From Stemphylium vesicarium (taxonomy: Eukaryota; Ascomycota; Dothideomycetes; Pleosporales; Pleosporaceae): 18,270 bases of DNA. Positions 1 through 8,566 of the stretch are shown in pieces. The stretch covers positions 1-18,270 of the forward strand of contig QXCR01000369.1 in the NCBI GenBank assembly GCA_004380135.1. Reading direction: 5' to 3'. Under the pieces are notes generated by a model. The model saw only the letters and a list, made by a program, of their open reading frames with translations, made no database searches and had not been told where the DNA came from. Position 1 is the first letter of the stretch. The number at the start of each line of letters is the position of its first letter. The position numbers and the translations under genes were made by a program.

Positions 1-1779
1 GACGGCGCCGACGATCAGCAATACTATGAACACCAGTTCTTCAAGGAGCAATGCCTTGCAGACCAGGCATTCTTACATCACATCTCTGGCGATGACATAT
101 ACAGCCGAGGCGCGCCGTCAGCACCAGCGTCGCAGTTTCTGCTCGAGGACCGCTATACGCGATCTATGTACCAAGGCATCCTACCAGACACAGGCGCGGC
201 AAACGTATCTACCGTCGGCAAGGAGCAGTATCTCGCACTTACACGAGAAGACCCAACAGTCCTGTTAGATACGTCTACGGCAGGAAAGGCATCCATCAAG
301 TTCGGCAAAGGTGAGGCTACAGCGTCTATTGGCACTGTGCAGGTCTCTACAGAGATCGGAAAGATCAACTTCGAAGTGCTTGAGGCGCCTACGCCGTTCT
401 TACTATGCCTCGCAGACATGGATAGGCTAAATGTATACTTCAATAACACCACAGACGAGCTCGTCCAAGACAAGATACGCATCCCTGTTCTCCGTAAATG
501 GGGACATCCGTGGTTCCATCTGAACGAGAGAGAGAGAGCAACGGTGTTCTTGACAGAGACAGAGTTAAGACGACTCCATCGCCGGTTCGGTCACCCAGCT
601 GTCATGCGACTAGTCAAGCTCTTAAAGGATGCTGGCCATAATGACTTTGAAGAGAAAACCCTAGAGAAAGTCACTAAGTTCTGCCACCATTGCCAGCTCC
701 ACAGCTCAGCGCCACGCCGATTCAAATTCACTCTTAAGGACGACCACTACTTCAACTACGAGATACTAGTAGACGTGATGTATCTTACCAGCAAGCCTAT
801 ATTGCATGTGGTTGATTCTTCAACTACGTTTCAAGGCGCGAAATTCCTCAGCGCTATCTCAGCCAAGGAGACATGGCAGACGCTGCGGATGCTATGGATC
901 GACACGTATCAAGGACCACCAGACATCATCACACATAACGCAGGCACTAACTTTGCAAGCGCAGAGTTCCGTGCTAAGGCAAAGATCATGGGAGTTACAT
1001 GCAAGCAGGTGCCCACAGAGGCTCACTGGTCGGTGGGCAAGACTGAGAGATACCACGCACCACTTCGCCGAGCATGGGAGATACTCCATGACGAGCTTCA
1101 AGACGCTATGTCTGACGAAGCGATCCTTCAGATGGCTGTGAAAGCAGTCAACGACACTGCTAGACCTAATGGGCTAGTCCCGACATTACTGGTCTTTGGA
1201 GCATACCCACGAATGACTACAGAATCACCGCCATCCCCCTCAATAGTCAAGCGCAGCGAGGCTATCCAAAAGGCGACAAAGGCCTTGCGCAAGCTCACCG
1301 CAGAGCGCCAAGTTGCAGACGCCTTGAACACCCGAAATGGACCAGACACCACAGACATGCTCGCGCTCCCACTCCAGAGCGAAGTCTTAGTATGGAGAGA
1401 GAGTGATGGCTGGAATGGCCCGTACAAGATCGCCAGTATAGACGGCCACAACGTCACGGTAGACATGGTCAATGGTCCAGCGACATTCAGATCAACTGTC
1501 GTCAAGCCATACTACAGACCAGACCACCTTTGGAGCGACCCTGATGCGCCACACGCGCCACACGCGCCGCATGAGCGGAATGAGCCGCACGAGCCGATAG
1601 CAGTACCTCTAGCGGCGCAACCACGCAGGAGAGGCCGCCCTCCAGGATCAAAGAACAAACACAAGGCGCACGCGTACATTACCAAGAAGGAGGAGAACGA
1701 CCTAGAGCTAGCTATTAAGCTACGCAATGATAGAGTTATAACCACCTTAGGCGCACTATTTAAAGCATCTAATAACTAA
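1..1779 (+). pseudogene. Copia gag-pol segment: protease and integrase
   Basis: The frame is already open at base 1, so the first ATG (166) is internal and not the true start. Numbering from that ATG, the aspartic protease motif DTGA is at residues 8-11. The integrase zinc-binding site follows as H138-x4-H143 and C173-x2-C176 (HRRFGH, CHHC). The integrase core has D203 (LVDVMYL), then N258 (THNAGTNF) where the second catalytic Asp is expected, then E294 (KTERYH). The 35-residue spacing between N258 and E294 fits D,D35E exactly. The tail has an APH repeat (about nt 1546-1572) and an AT-hook-like RRGRPPGSKNK. The segment ends at TAA 1777-1779, after which the same frame continues into reverse transcriptase. 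This protein would cleave the polyprotein and insert cDNA. N258 and the stop should abolish integration. Confidence 0.93.
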
Positions 1780-2706
1780 GAGATTAGCGACCTCATAGGC
1801 CGTGGAGTCTTTAAGTTCGAGTAATATAATAATAGGCTACACAGCAATATCCGAATCTTTAAGTCACGCCTGGTACGTGAGATTAAAGGGAAGACAACGA
1901 AACCGTATGAAAAATCCCGCCTAGTTATCCAAGGCTACCAGGACCACGGCAAGGAGGCTATCCTGACGCAATCTCCAACCATCCAGCGATGTAGCCAGCG
2001 TCTGATCATGTCGCTGGCGCCTGGGCTAGTACAACGCGGCATGAGCGTTGAGCTACGTGATATCACGCAGGCATATCCACAGGCGCAGACATCACTGAAG
2101 CGGACGATACTCGCCCATCTCCCCACTGAGCTAGTATATCGATATCCAAAAGGCACGCTACTCCATGTGATTAAGCCGCTGTATGGAATCGCAGAGGCAG
2201 GGGTCCACTGGTGGACAACATATCACGGACACCACTGCAAAGAACTGCACATGTCGACATCTACGTACGACCCATGCCTGTTGATCACAAACAGCAGCAC
2301 CAACGCCTTCGGCATCGTCGGTATGCAGACAGACGATACTCTCATGCTTAGGACAACCGAGTTTTCGTCACTAGAAGAGAAAAAGATCCAGAAGGCACAG
2401 TTCCGATCAAAGCCAAAGGCGGCACTCACACAAGAGGTGCAACTAGACTTCAATGGATGTACACTCACGATGGACGACAGCAGCGAACCAGCCTTATCCC
2501 TCCGGCAGAAAGGACAAGGAGGAAAGATCAGGCTTGTGGACATCAAGTCACCTGATTGCGCGCAACAGTACATAGAGCAGCGCGCCCGAGGAGCATACAT
2601 CGCATCAACGTGCCAACCGGAGGCATCATTCGACCTGTCCGTCGCCGCTCAAGCGCAGCAACCATTAGATGAGGATATCAAGGCGCTCAACAAGCGCCTA
2701 AAATAG
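1780..2706 (+). pseudogene. Copia reverse transcriptase segment
   Basis: Same frame as the protease-integrase segment, with no frameshift. The reading includes ISDLIGRGVFKFE, a TAA at 1822-1824, then SRLVREIKGK and RLVIQGYQDHGKEA, typical of the copia RT_2 domain. Catalytic Asp candidates are at nt 2059-2061 (LRDITQAY) and the DD pair at 2332-2337 (GMQTDDTLML, the equivalent of YVDD). Conserved KPLYGIAEAGVHWW precedes the DD pair. The segment ends at TAG 2704-2706, where related elements usually have a Trp before QMEN. That is consistent with TGG changed to TAG. The first Met (nt 2008) is internal. Polymerase motifs are preserved, so only the stops argue against function. Confidence 0.92.
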
Positions 2707-3315
2707 CAGATGGAGAACCTCGATCGTGGCCTGCGCTACGTCACTGTCAATCTTATGAAGGCTAAGCTGATGGTCTTTGTAGACGGCTCCTTCGCCAACA
2801 ACAAGGACCTCAGCTCACAGCTAGGCTTTGTCCTAATGCTCGTTAACGAGTCTGCGGACGCCAACACCTTCACAATACGTGGCAACGTGATCCACTATAG
2901 CTCCACGAAATGCAAGCGCGTTACACGGAGCGTACTAGCTTCCGAAATCTATGGCATGGTCAACGGTTTTGACATAGGCATCGCTATTGCTACCACCTTA
3001 AGGATAATCACTGAACGACTTGGACTCCCTGCAATCCCACTAGTCATCTGTACAGACTCGTACTCCCTGTACGAGTGCCTAGTAAAGCTTGGTACGACGA
3101 AGGAGAAGCGACTCATGATCGACATCATGGCGCTGCGCCAATCATATGAGCGTCGCGAGATCAATGAGATCCGCTGGATTAATGGCGACGACAATCCTGC
3201 AGACGCCTTTACGAAGGCATCGCCAAACCGCGCGCTTGAACGCTTCATCGACAACAACGAGCTAGTAGTCCGAGTGGATGGATGGGTCCAGAGGCCAACA
3301 GGCTCTGATGTTTGA
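2707..3315 (+). pseudogene. Copia RNase H segment
   Basis: This continues the pol frame after TAG 2704-2706. RNase H acidic residues are visible: Asp at nt 2782-2784 (FVDGSFA), Glu at 2944-2946 (ASEIYG), Asp at 3055-3057 (CTDSYSL) and Asp at 3202-3204 (NPADAFTK). In the family this domain degrades the RNA strand during reverse transcription. The natural stop is TGA 3313-3315, 67 bp before the LTR. Nothing in the segment itself looks damaged. Confidence 0.9.
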
Positions 3316-3363
3316 TGCTACACATACAGTCACTACCAATACACGCAGAGTTACTAGCTATCC

Positions 3364-3375
3364 AGAAAGAAAAGA
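3364..3375 (+). promoter_or_regulatory. Candidate polypurine tract
   Basis: Twelve uninterrupted purines (agaaagaaaaga) lie 7 bp upstream of the 3' LTR. LTR elements prime plus-strand DNA synthesis from a purine run just before the 3' LTR. It does not directly abut the LTR, so the assignment is tentative. Confidence 0.35.
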
Positions 3376-3382
3376 CTTCCAG

Positions 3383-3585
3383 TGTCGGATCGTGAGTATC
3401 GGTAGAGACGTTGGCTGCGCAATACTCGCCCACGAGCCGACTCGATCCTACTTCGGTCCGGCTCGCGCCGAGCTCAGGTATACCTTCGTAGCACCCACGT
3501 TCATAGATGAATCATACCAATACCAAGTCACAAAAAGAACCTCGTTGTTGTTATCACCCGTACGATCGTACAAGGCCTACCAACA
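3383..3585 (+). repeat. 3' LTR of the copia element (203 bp)
   Basis: The ends were fixed by comparison with the reverse complement of 13595-13797. Both copies are 203 bp, start TGTCGGATCG and end CCTACCAACA, with only about four mismatched bases seen by eye. The 5 bp after the LTR are gctgt, the expected right-hand target duplication. Its partner would be beyond the left edge of the window. The LTR is expected to carry the promoter and polyadenylation signals of the element, but I cannot point to them. Confidence 0.92.
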
Positions 3586-4029
3586 GCTGTAATAATATAG
3601 TTTTGTTAGAATAGTATTCTATTATTATATTAAACCCACCGTCGTAGGTTAATAGCGAATAGTAGCTACCTATTAATAACTACTATATTAATTAATTACT
3701 TTAATATTTAATTTAAAATATAAGTACCTATTCTTATAATCTAATCTAACCTAGCCTACGCTAAAGGCAATCTAGCCTAGCCCGCGCTAATATAACCTAT
3801 AACCTAACCTAACCTACGCTAAGTAACCTAGAATCTAACCTAACCCATGCCAAGAAATTCATAACCCAACCCAACCCGACCTTGGGTATACCGAACCCAA
3901 CCTCCACCCTACCTAATACTACATGATTCTCCCCAACCTTGACGCTTGACACTGTTCAACGCCGCACAGTAGCTTAATATTGATAAAGACGAGGTGTAGC
4001 AGTAATTAGATGCTTGCGATTAACTTGTA
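3586..4029. repeat. AT-rich and CTAACC-type low-complexity DNA
   Basis: No gene is seen here. 3590-3750 is strongly AT-rich with many TA steps. 3740-3900 is a degenerate array of CTAACC/CCTAACC words, with CCTACGCTAA at 3755-3764 and 3813-3822 and a variant at 3781-3790. The TA-rich part looks like heavily RIP-mutated repeat. The array loosely resembles fungal telomere sequence (CCCTAA) but lacks clean six-base units. 3900-4029 probably contains the 3' end of the neighbouring Fot-like element, though I could not find its terminal repeat. Confidence 0.55.
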
Positions 4030-5846
4030 CTATCTATGTTTTTGCGGGAGGTTGACGTTGCGACCACTTGATGTGACTTTGGGTAGAGCAGCAGTTGGCT
4101 CATCTCGTGCTTGATCACCAGCGTGAGCAGTGGTAGCGTGTTTTTGACGCTTGTTACTTGATAAGGTTGCTTGTGAGGCTTTACGCTTGCGTTGTTGAGC
4201 TTCAACTTTGCGCGCGCGTTCAGCTGCTTTCTCAGCTCGCTCAAGCTCCTTCGCCTCCTTGAGCCTCTGCCTCTCCACACGCCTCTGCTCGAGCTCAACT
4301 TGACGCTGCAGCTGAGCCTCCTTACGCTGATCCTTGGCCTGTGCTTTTTGGAGTTTCTCCTCCGTCTCATCTCGCTCCCGTACTGCTTCTCTAGCTCGAG
4401 CCTCACGCAGCTTGCGAGGAGACCAGTGGACCGCGTCACCGTGATACTCCTGGCGCTGTTGAAGGTCAAGGGCTTTGCCCTTCTTCTTATGCTTCTTCTT
4501 ATGTTGAAGAGCCTCCTTTAAGCCCTTGTTCTCATGCTGTACAATCTCATACTGCACAGAGAGATGATGAACGCTTGAGCGCAGCTTTCTTGCCTCATAC
4601 TGATGGCTATCATTGACAGCGACTCGCACTAACCGATCGAGCTTTCTCCAGTCATGATCAGAGAGTCCTAACGATGAGCTTCTCTCAGCTTCTGGCGTGC
4701 TGGCAAATCTACGAAGGATAACGTTGGCATCCATCGGCCAGATCCCAGTGGCTTCGAAGGCCTTCAATATGAGGCTCTCCGTGAAGGAAGGATCATGAGG
4801 AGGATCCTGTGTTGATCACAGTGGTCGATAAACTCCATCGTGACATGAGATCCATGGCCATCAAGGATGAGCAATCGCCATCTCCCTGATCGCCGCTTTG
4901 TATAGCGATCAAACAGCTGCTCTAGCCAAGCTAGACCTATGATATTGTTTGACCAGCCTGTTGGAGATGATGAGACAAAGACCTCGTGTTCTCCTGCCTT
5001 GATATCCTCTACCCAACTTGATCGTATAGCTCCTTTTTTAGCTGCGTAGATAAGGCTTGGGGGCAGCGAGCTCCCATCGGCGCAGCAGCAGGCCAGGACT
5101 GTCAGAAACTTGCGTGATCCATCCTGGAGAGATGCTCGAACCTCCTTCTTCTCCCATTGACGCCTGCTAAAGATCCTCTTGCTTCTGCCTATCAAGCCAA
5201 TTAAGAAGCCTTTCTCATCTACAGAGTTGTCAACAATCAATCATGATTGCAGATCACTACCCCGCTCTAACCTATATAAGTGAGAGTTAAACTAGACTAG
5301 GTAAATGATCTGCAAATATTTGCAAATATTTGCAGCTTGATTGCAGCTTGATTGATTGTTGACCACTCTGCTCATCCATATTGTATATATCTCGAGCCTC
5401 GAGGTGGTATTCGGTGATCTTTCGATGTAGCAACTCGAAGTAGAGTCTATACTTTGACTCAGAGTCATCTAGGTGACGCGTGCGATCCATAGCGGTGGTC
5501 CACTTTGAGACAAGATCGAGTTCGTGTCGGTTGATGAAGCAAGTAACCCAGCTCTCGCTAAGCTGCTGATGGGCTACTTCTGATTAAAATTCCTGATCAT
5601 CTCTCTCGTAGGAGGTAGGCCTTGCTTGGTGAGCTTATTGATATATAGTACAAGCTCTAGCTCCTGTTGTGGGCTGAGTTTGAGCTGATGAGTTGCCTGG
5701 GTCTCTCGAGGAGCCTGAAGACCCTGGTGCCTTCGGGACAGCGTAACTCTGTGTACACCATACTTATTAGCCATTGCTTGGTATGAGAACTCTTCTCCTG
5801 GATCTAGGGATTCGATTTCTGTAATTGCCTCCTCAATTGCTCCCAT
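4030..5846 (-). pseudogene. Fot1/pogo-type transposase (Fot-like copy 1)
   Basis: A DDE transposase read in fragments. The ATG at 5846-5844 opens a psq/CENP-B-like helix-turn-helix (MGAIEEAITEIE, then KYGVHRVTLSRRHQG), followed by LSPQQELELVLYINKLT and a frameshift near 5575-5590. SESWVTCFINRHE and YNMDE follow, holding the first catalytic Asp, and the gene is then split by the MITE at 5222-5370. KGFLIG resumes after the MITE, with ADGSSLPPS and the second Asp in LILDGHGSH. Near 4783-4792 the text jumps from ILLMILP to FTESLILKAFEATGIWPMD. The expected HSTH-LQPLDVG block with the third Asp is therefore absent, a deletion plus frame change. The remaining C-terminus is long, basic and coiled-coil (KKHKKKGK, then E/R/K/Q-rich) and ends GRNVNLPQKHR. 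It cannot be active. Confidence 0.9.
5222..5370. mobile_element. 149-bp hAT-type MITE inside the transposase
   Basis: Terminal inverted repeats CAGAGTTGTCAACAATCAAT and CAGAGTGGTCAACAATCAAT (right end reverse-complemented) match over 24 bp with two differences. Flanking 8-bp direct repeats are ctcatcta (5214-5221) and ctcatcca (5371-5378). Eight-base duplications and CAG-type ends are typical of hAT elements. It has no coding capacity. Two GCTTGATTG words lie near the right end (5335 and 5346), as in the terminus of the hAT at 15989. Removing it and one duplication rejoins MDE to KGF in the transposase, so it landed beside the codon of the first catalytic Asp. Confidence 0.88.
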
Positions 5847-6176
5847 ATTGACAGAGTTACGACGCGTCAAAATTGGTGGCTGCTTTGGTGTTTTGGTGTT
5901 CAGCGATCGTTGCGCGAATCCGATCGTTCCGCGCACGGGCACGTCATGGGAGGTTTTCATAAAAGTGCGACCCCCCTGTATACGGTTAGCGTTGCCCGCG
6001 CGAACATCAAACCCCACCCAAATTAGTATACAAACCGATGCAATCAAGGGACTCACGCACCGCCACCTGCGCTCAAAACCTGTGAGGCTTCTCGTATACG
6101 CCAAATCGTCGGTATAGCTCGTTTCTTTGGTGTTGATGTTTTTACAGGCTCAAAACTACGCCCCAGGCTTCAAATC
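5847..6176. other. 5' flank of Fot-like copy 1, no gene
   Basis: This is upstream of the transposase ATG and should contain the element's other end, but I found no inverted repeat matching 3880-4030. A 13-bp imperfect direct repeat, CGATCGTTGCGCG at 5904-5916 and CGATCGTTCCGCG at 5921-5933, could be a subterminal transposase-binding site. The longer open frame through here (to 6104 on the minus strand) has no transposase-like sequence before the ATG at 5846. Confidence 0.4.
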
Positions 6177-7971
6177 ATGGGCCCAAACCAAGCGCGCGTC
6201 GCAACACAGCCATTCGAACAGGGCATCAAGCTGGGCGAGTCGCGTCCATCGAAGAAGCGCAAGCAGTCCTCAGGGCATACTGCCCCCAAACAAGCTACAC
6301 CAAAAAGGAGTGCTCGCCGTACTGGCTCAGTCTCTGCCGGAGGACTCGCCTCGCCCCCTCCCACCTTACCCCGTAATCAGAGTCCGAGCCGCCACATACG
6401 CAATCCGCTGTTACAATACAAGTTGAAGATATAATTGATGGCGAAGATGACGATCTAGAGGAGGAGGAGGAGGAAGAGGACGGCGGCAACGGCGGAGTTG
6501 AGGAGGAGCAGGAGCTGCCAAATCTCCAATCGTCGCCTATACCTATTGTTTCTCCTGTCTTTCATGTTAGATGGTGGGTTTGCTTTGGTGATATGGAGAA
6601 GAACGCAATAACTACAGCGTACAACGTTGCGCGTGATAAGAAGTTTGACGATCTCTTCGAATTTAAGCTGTGAGACTGGGTTAATAGAGTCGTTGATGAT
6701 TTGAAGCCTCGTAAAATAAAGAAACCTACGCTCTGCGCGGTAGTATATCCAGCTCGTCAGCTTAAGTGCGATCGCGCAATCAAAGCGTTGCGTAGAGGCG
6801 ATTTAGATGATTGGTACGCGCTGAAGGAGTTAGTTAAGGCCATCGATGAGGCTGCCAACGAGTACATACATGTCGACTTCGATCTTATGCTCGCTGAGGA
6901 GTTGAACGAGACACCACGAGCTGCTATTATCGGTGCCGGCGCTCGCGCTCGCCCGGTGACGGCGATGATGATACAAGAGGATGGGATAGCTGGTGTTCTA
7001 GCTGCTGAACGAGCAGGCGGCGGTCATGCTATTGGACTTCGAGATCGATGGCGCTGTATAGATAACCATTGCAGTAACTTCCCATACAGCTGTTGGCTGC
7101 GGCCAGGGACGCTGTCGCGATTCGAAAATCACCTACCTATTGACGGCAATATCATCGCGATCTGGGCGAGGGATATACACAATAGAGTAGTAACCTACGA
7201 CGACCTAACAGATGATGTAAAGCTTGCGATACTAAGGTAGAAGGATCGCGCGGATTATGAAAGAGACTGACGTAAGCGTAGTAGTAGGGGAGGCAATAAT
7301 AGTGGGAGTAGTGGCGACTAGAATATTAAGAGCCTTACTAAATTGCTAGCCGTTGGGCAACTCAACTAAATGAATCGAGAGCCGCTCAGGGAGATACAAC
7401 CGCAGGCGCGTAACGCAAACCCATCTCCGCAAGCACCTCCTAGCGCATTAGTATGGGTGCCGATCGAATACGAGCATATCAAAGAGATCTCAGAACATAC
7501 TGAGAACTTCTGGAGCTCTATGCGCCGCGAGTATCCGCACTGGGATGCCGAGTTTGAGGATCTATACGAGCCCCTCGTAACAAAAGGTAACTTGAATATT
7601 AACATGCTTTTCCGTGAGGGCATAGGTGATTCATGGACTCGGAATCTTGCACTAGGCCCGGGTTGGCTTTGTAAGGGGCTACGCCTAGGGCGAGTAGCAA
7701 CGCTCAAAGAGCATTCACCTTGGTATAACAAGATTGTATTCGATAGCGAGCTAGGCTTCAAGGCTACGTGGTTATCTATGTGTGCTGGCGGAGAAACACC
7801 GAGGCTGTAGACGAGGACAAGAGGGCAAGGGCTCTAGCCCATTACAGGCTTCTCTACATTACAGATTACACTTTGAAGTGGCAAAAAAGTTATACTGGAT
7901 TGCAAGATTATCAAATACGACGAGTATATCGTGCTAAGAAAAGAAATAAGCAATTGCAGGCAAGAAATTAG
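6177..7971 (+). pseudogene. Unrecognised decayed gene with acidic tract and Cys cluster
   Basis: ATG 6177 begins a basic, Ser/Pro-rich segment (SRPSKKRKQSS, a possible nuclear signal). After a frame change near 6365-6380 a second frame runs to about 7800. It has an acidic run (6440-6480, DDDLEEEEEEEDGG), then HVRWWVCFGDMEKN, and a TGA at 6671-6673. KPRKIKKPT, many helical residues and RWRC-x4-C-x6-CW (about 7048-7095) follow, then ENHLPIDGNIIAIWARDI. Stops lie at 7238, 7268, 7319 and 7367, mostly explicable as C-to-T. The second half has VWVPIEYEHIKEISEHTENF and GDSWTRNLALGPGW. A frameshift near 7795 leads to DEDKRARALAHYRLLY, ending at 7971. Three Cys could bind metal. I do not recognise the family. 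Its decay resembles the surrounding repeats, so a transposon-borne or multicopy gene is likely, but that is inference. Confidence 0.6.
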
Positions 7972-8285
7972 AGCTAACTAACGAGTAGTGTGGTGGGCAG
8001 CGACGATGAATAGAAGCTCGAAATTCTATGGCCTGAGCGTTTCTCACGATAGTGGCCCGTGCCCGCACCAGTATTGAGAAAAACAGCGTCAAACAATATA
8101 GTAAAAAGGAAGGTTAGTTCGATCGCCCCTACGTATATCACTACTACTACCTGCGATAGCTCTAATACTTAGTATAGTACTTAGTCTATACTATTAAAAA
8201 TAGCTTTCTAATTTTTAGATTTAAAAAATCGCGATTGAATGTTGCGCGTTACCTAATACTAGCTCTCTCATCTCTAACTCGCACT
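7972..8285. other. Non-coding, partly AT-rich
   Basis: No coding frame. 8160-8230 is AT-rich with repeated TACTTAGT-like words, resembling the decayed AT-rich stretch at 3590-3750. It may hold the 3' end of the Tc1-like fragment next to it, but no terminal repeat was found. Confidence 0.4.
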
Positions 8286-8504
8286 TTACAACGGGTAACC
8301 GCACCCACGAAACCAGCTTCTGCAGTCTATATCGCAGCATATAGATTGTAAAGCATAGTGGAGGGAGGCGTCGAACTCTTTAAATATACCCACGTCGTCA
8401 GCGTGGCGCTTGATCCGGGCCTTAAGTTGCTTAAAGCTCTTCTCAATGGTATTGTAGTCGGGCAAGTATGGCGGCAAGTACTCCAGTATTACGCAGTGCA
8501 TCAT
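8286..8504 (-). pseudogene. Tc1/mariner transposase, C-terminal fragment
   Basis: The reading LEYLPPYLPDYNTIEKSF is the DDE_3 signature around the third acidic residue. Functional fungal Tc1-type transposases usually read LPPYSPDFNPIE. The rest (KQLKARIKRHADDVGIFKEFDASLHYAL) fits the family's C-terminal helices. The DNA-binding domain and first two catalytic Asp are absent. A neighbouring frame just upstream (about 8505-8560, VEENDALRNTGV) may be a frameshifted continuation. The fragment ends within about 65 bp of the 3' end of the next gene on the same strand. Confidence 0.78.
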
Positions 8505-8566
8505 TTTCCTCTACCTCCACGATCCTGGCCCCACACATACAAACTCGACCTATCGCAAAGCGATCC

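Larger units (their letters stand above)
1..3585 (+). mobile_element. Ty1/copia LTR retrotransposon, 3' portion
   Basis: One reading frame runs from the first base to 3315 with copia domain order: protease, integrase, reverse transcriptase, RNase H. It is followed by a 203-bp LTR that starts TGT and ends ACA. Integrase lying before reverse transcriptase is the hallmark of copia rather than gypsy elements. The 5' LTR, primer-binding site and most of gag lie to the left of the window. Three in-frame stops and a substituted integrase catalytic residue make this copy non-autonomous. A second LTR of the same family lies inverted at 13595-13797. Confidence 0.95.

Noticed and set aside
26..268. 80-residue open frame overlapping the copia start
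   Set aside because: It lies over the copia pol frame, which is open from base 1 and has clear domains; this frame has no recognisable content.
3880..6120. Terminal inverted repeats for Fot-like copy 1
   Set aside because: Words such as GTATAC recur at both sides, but no extended inverted match with TA flanks was found.
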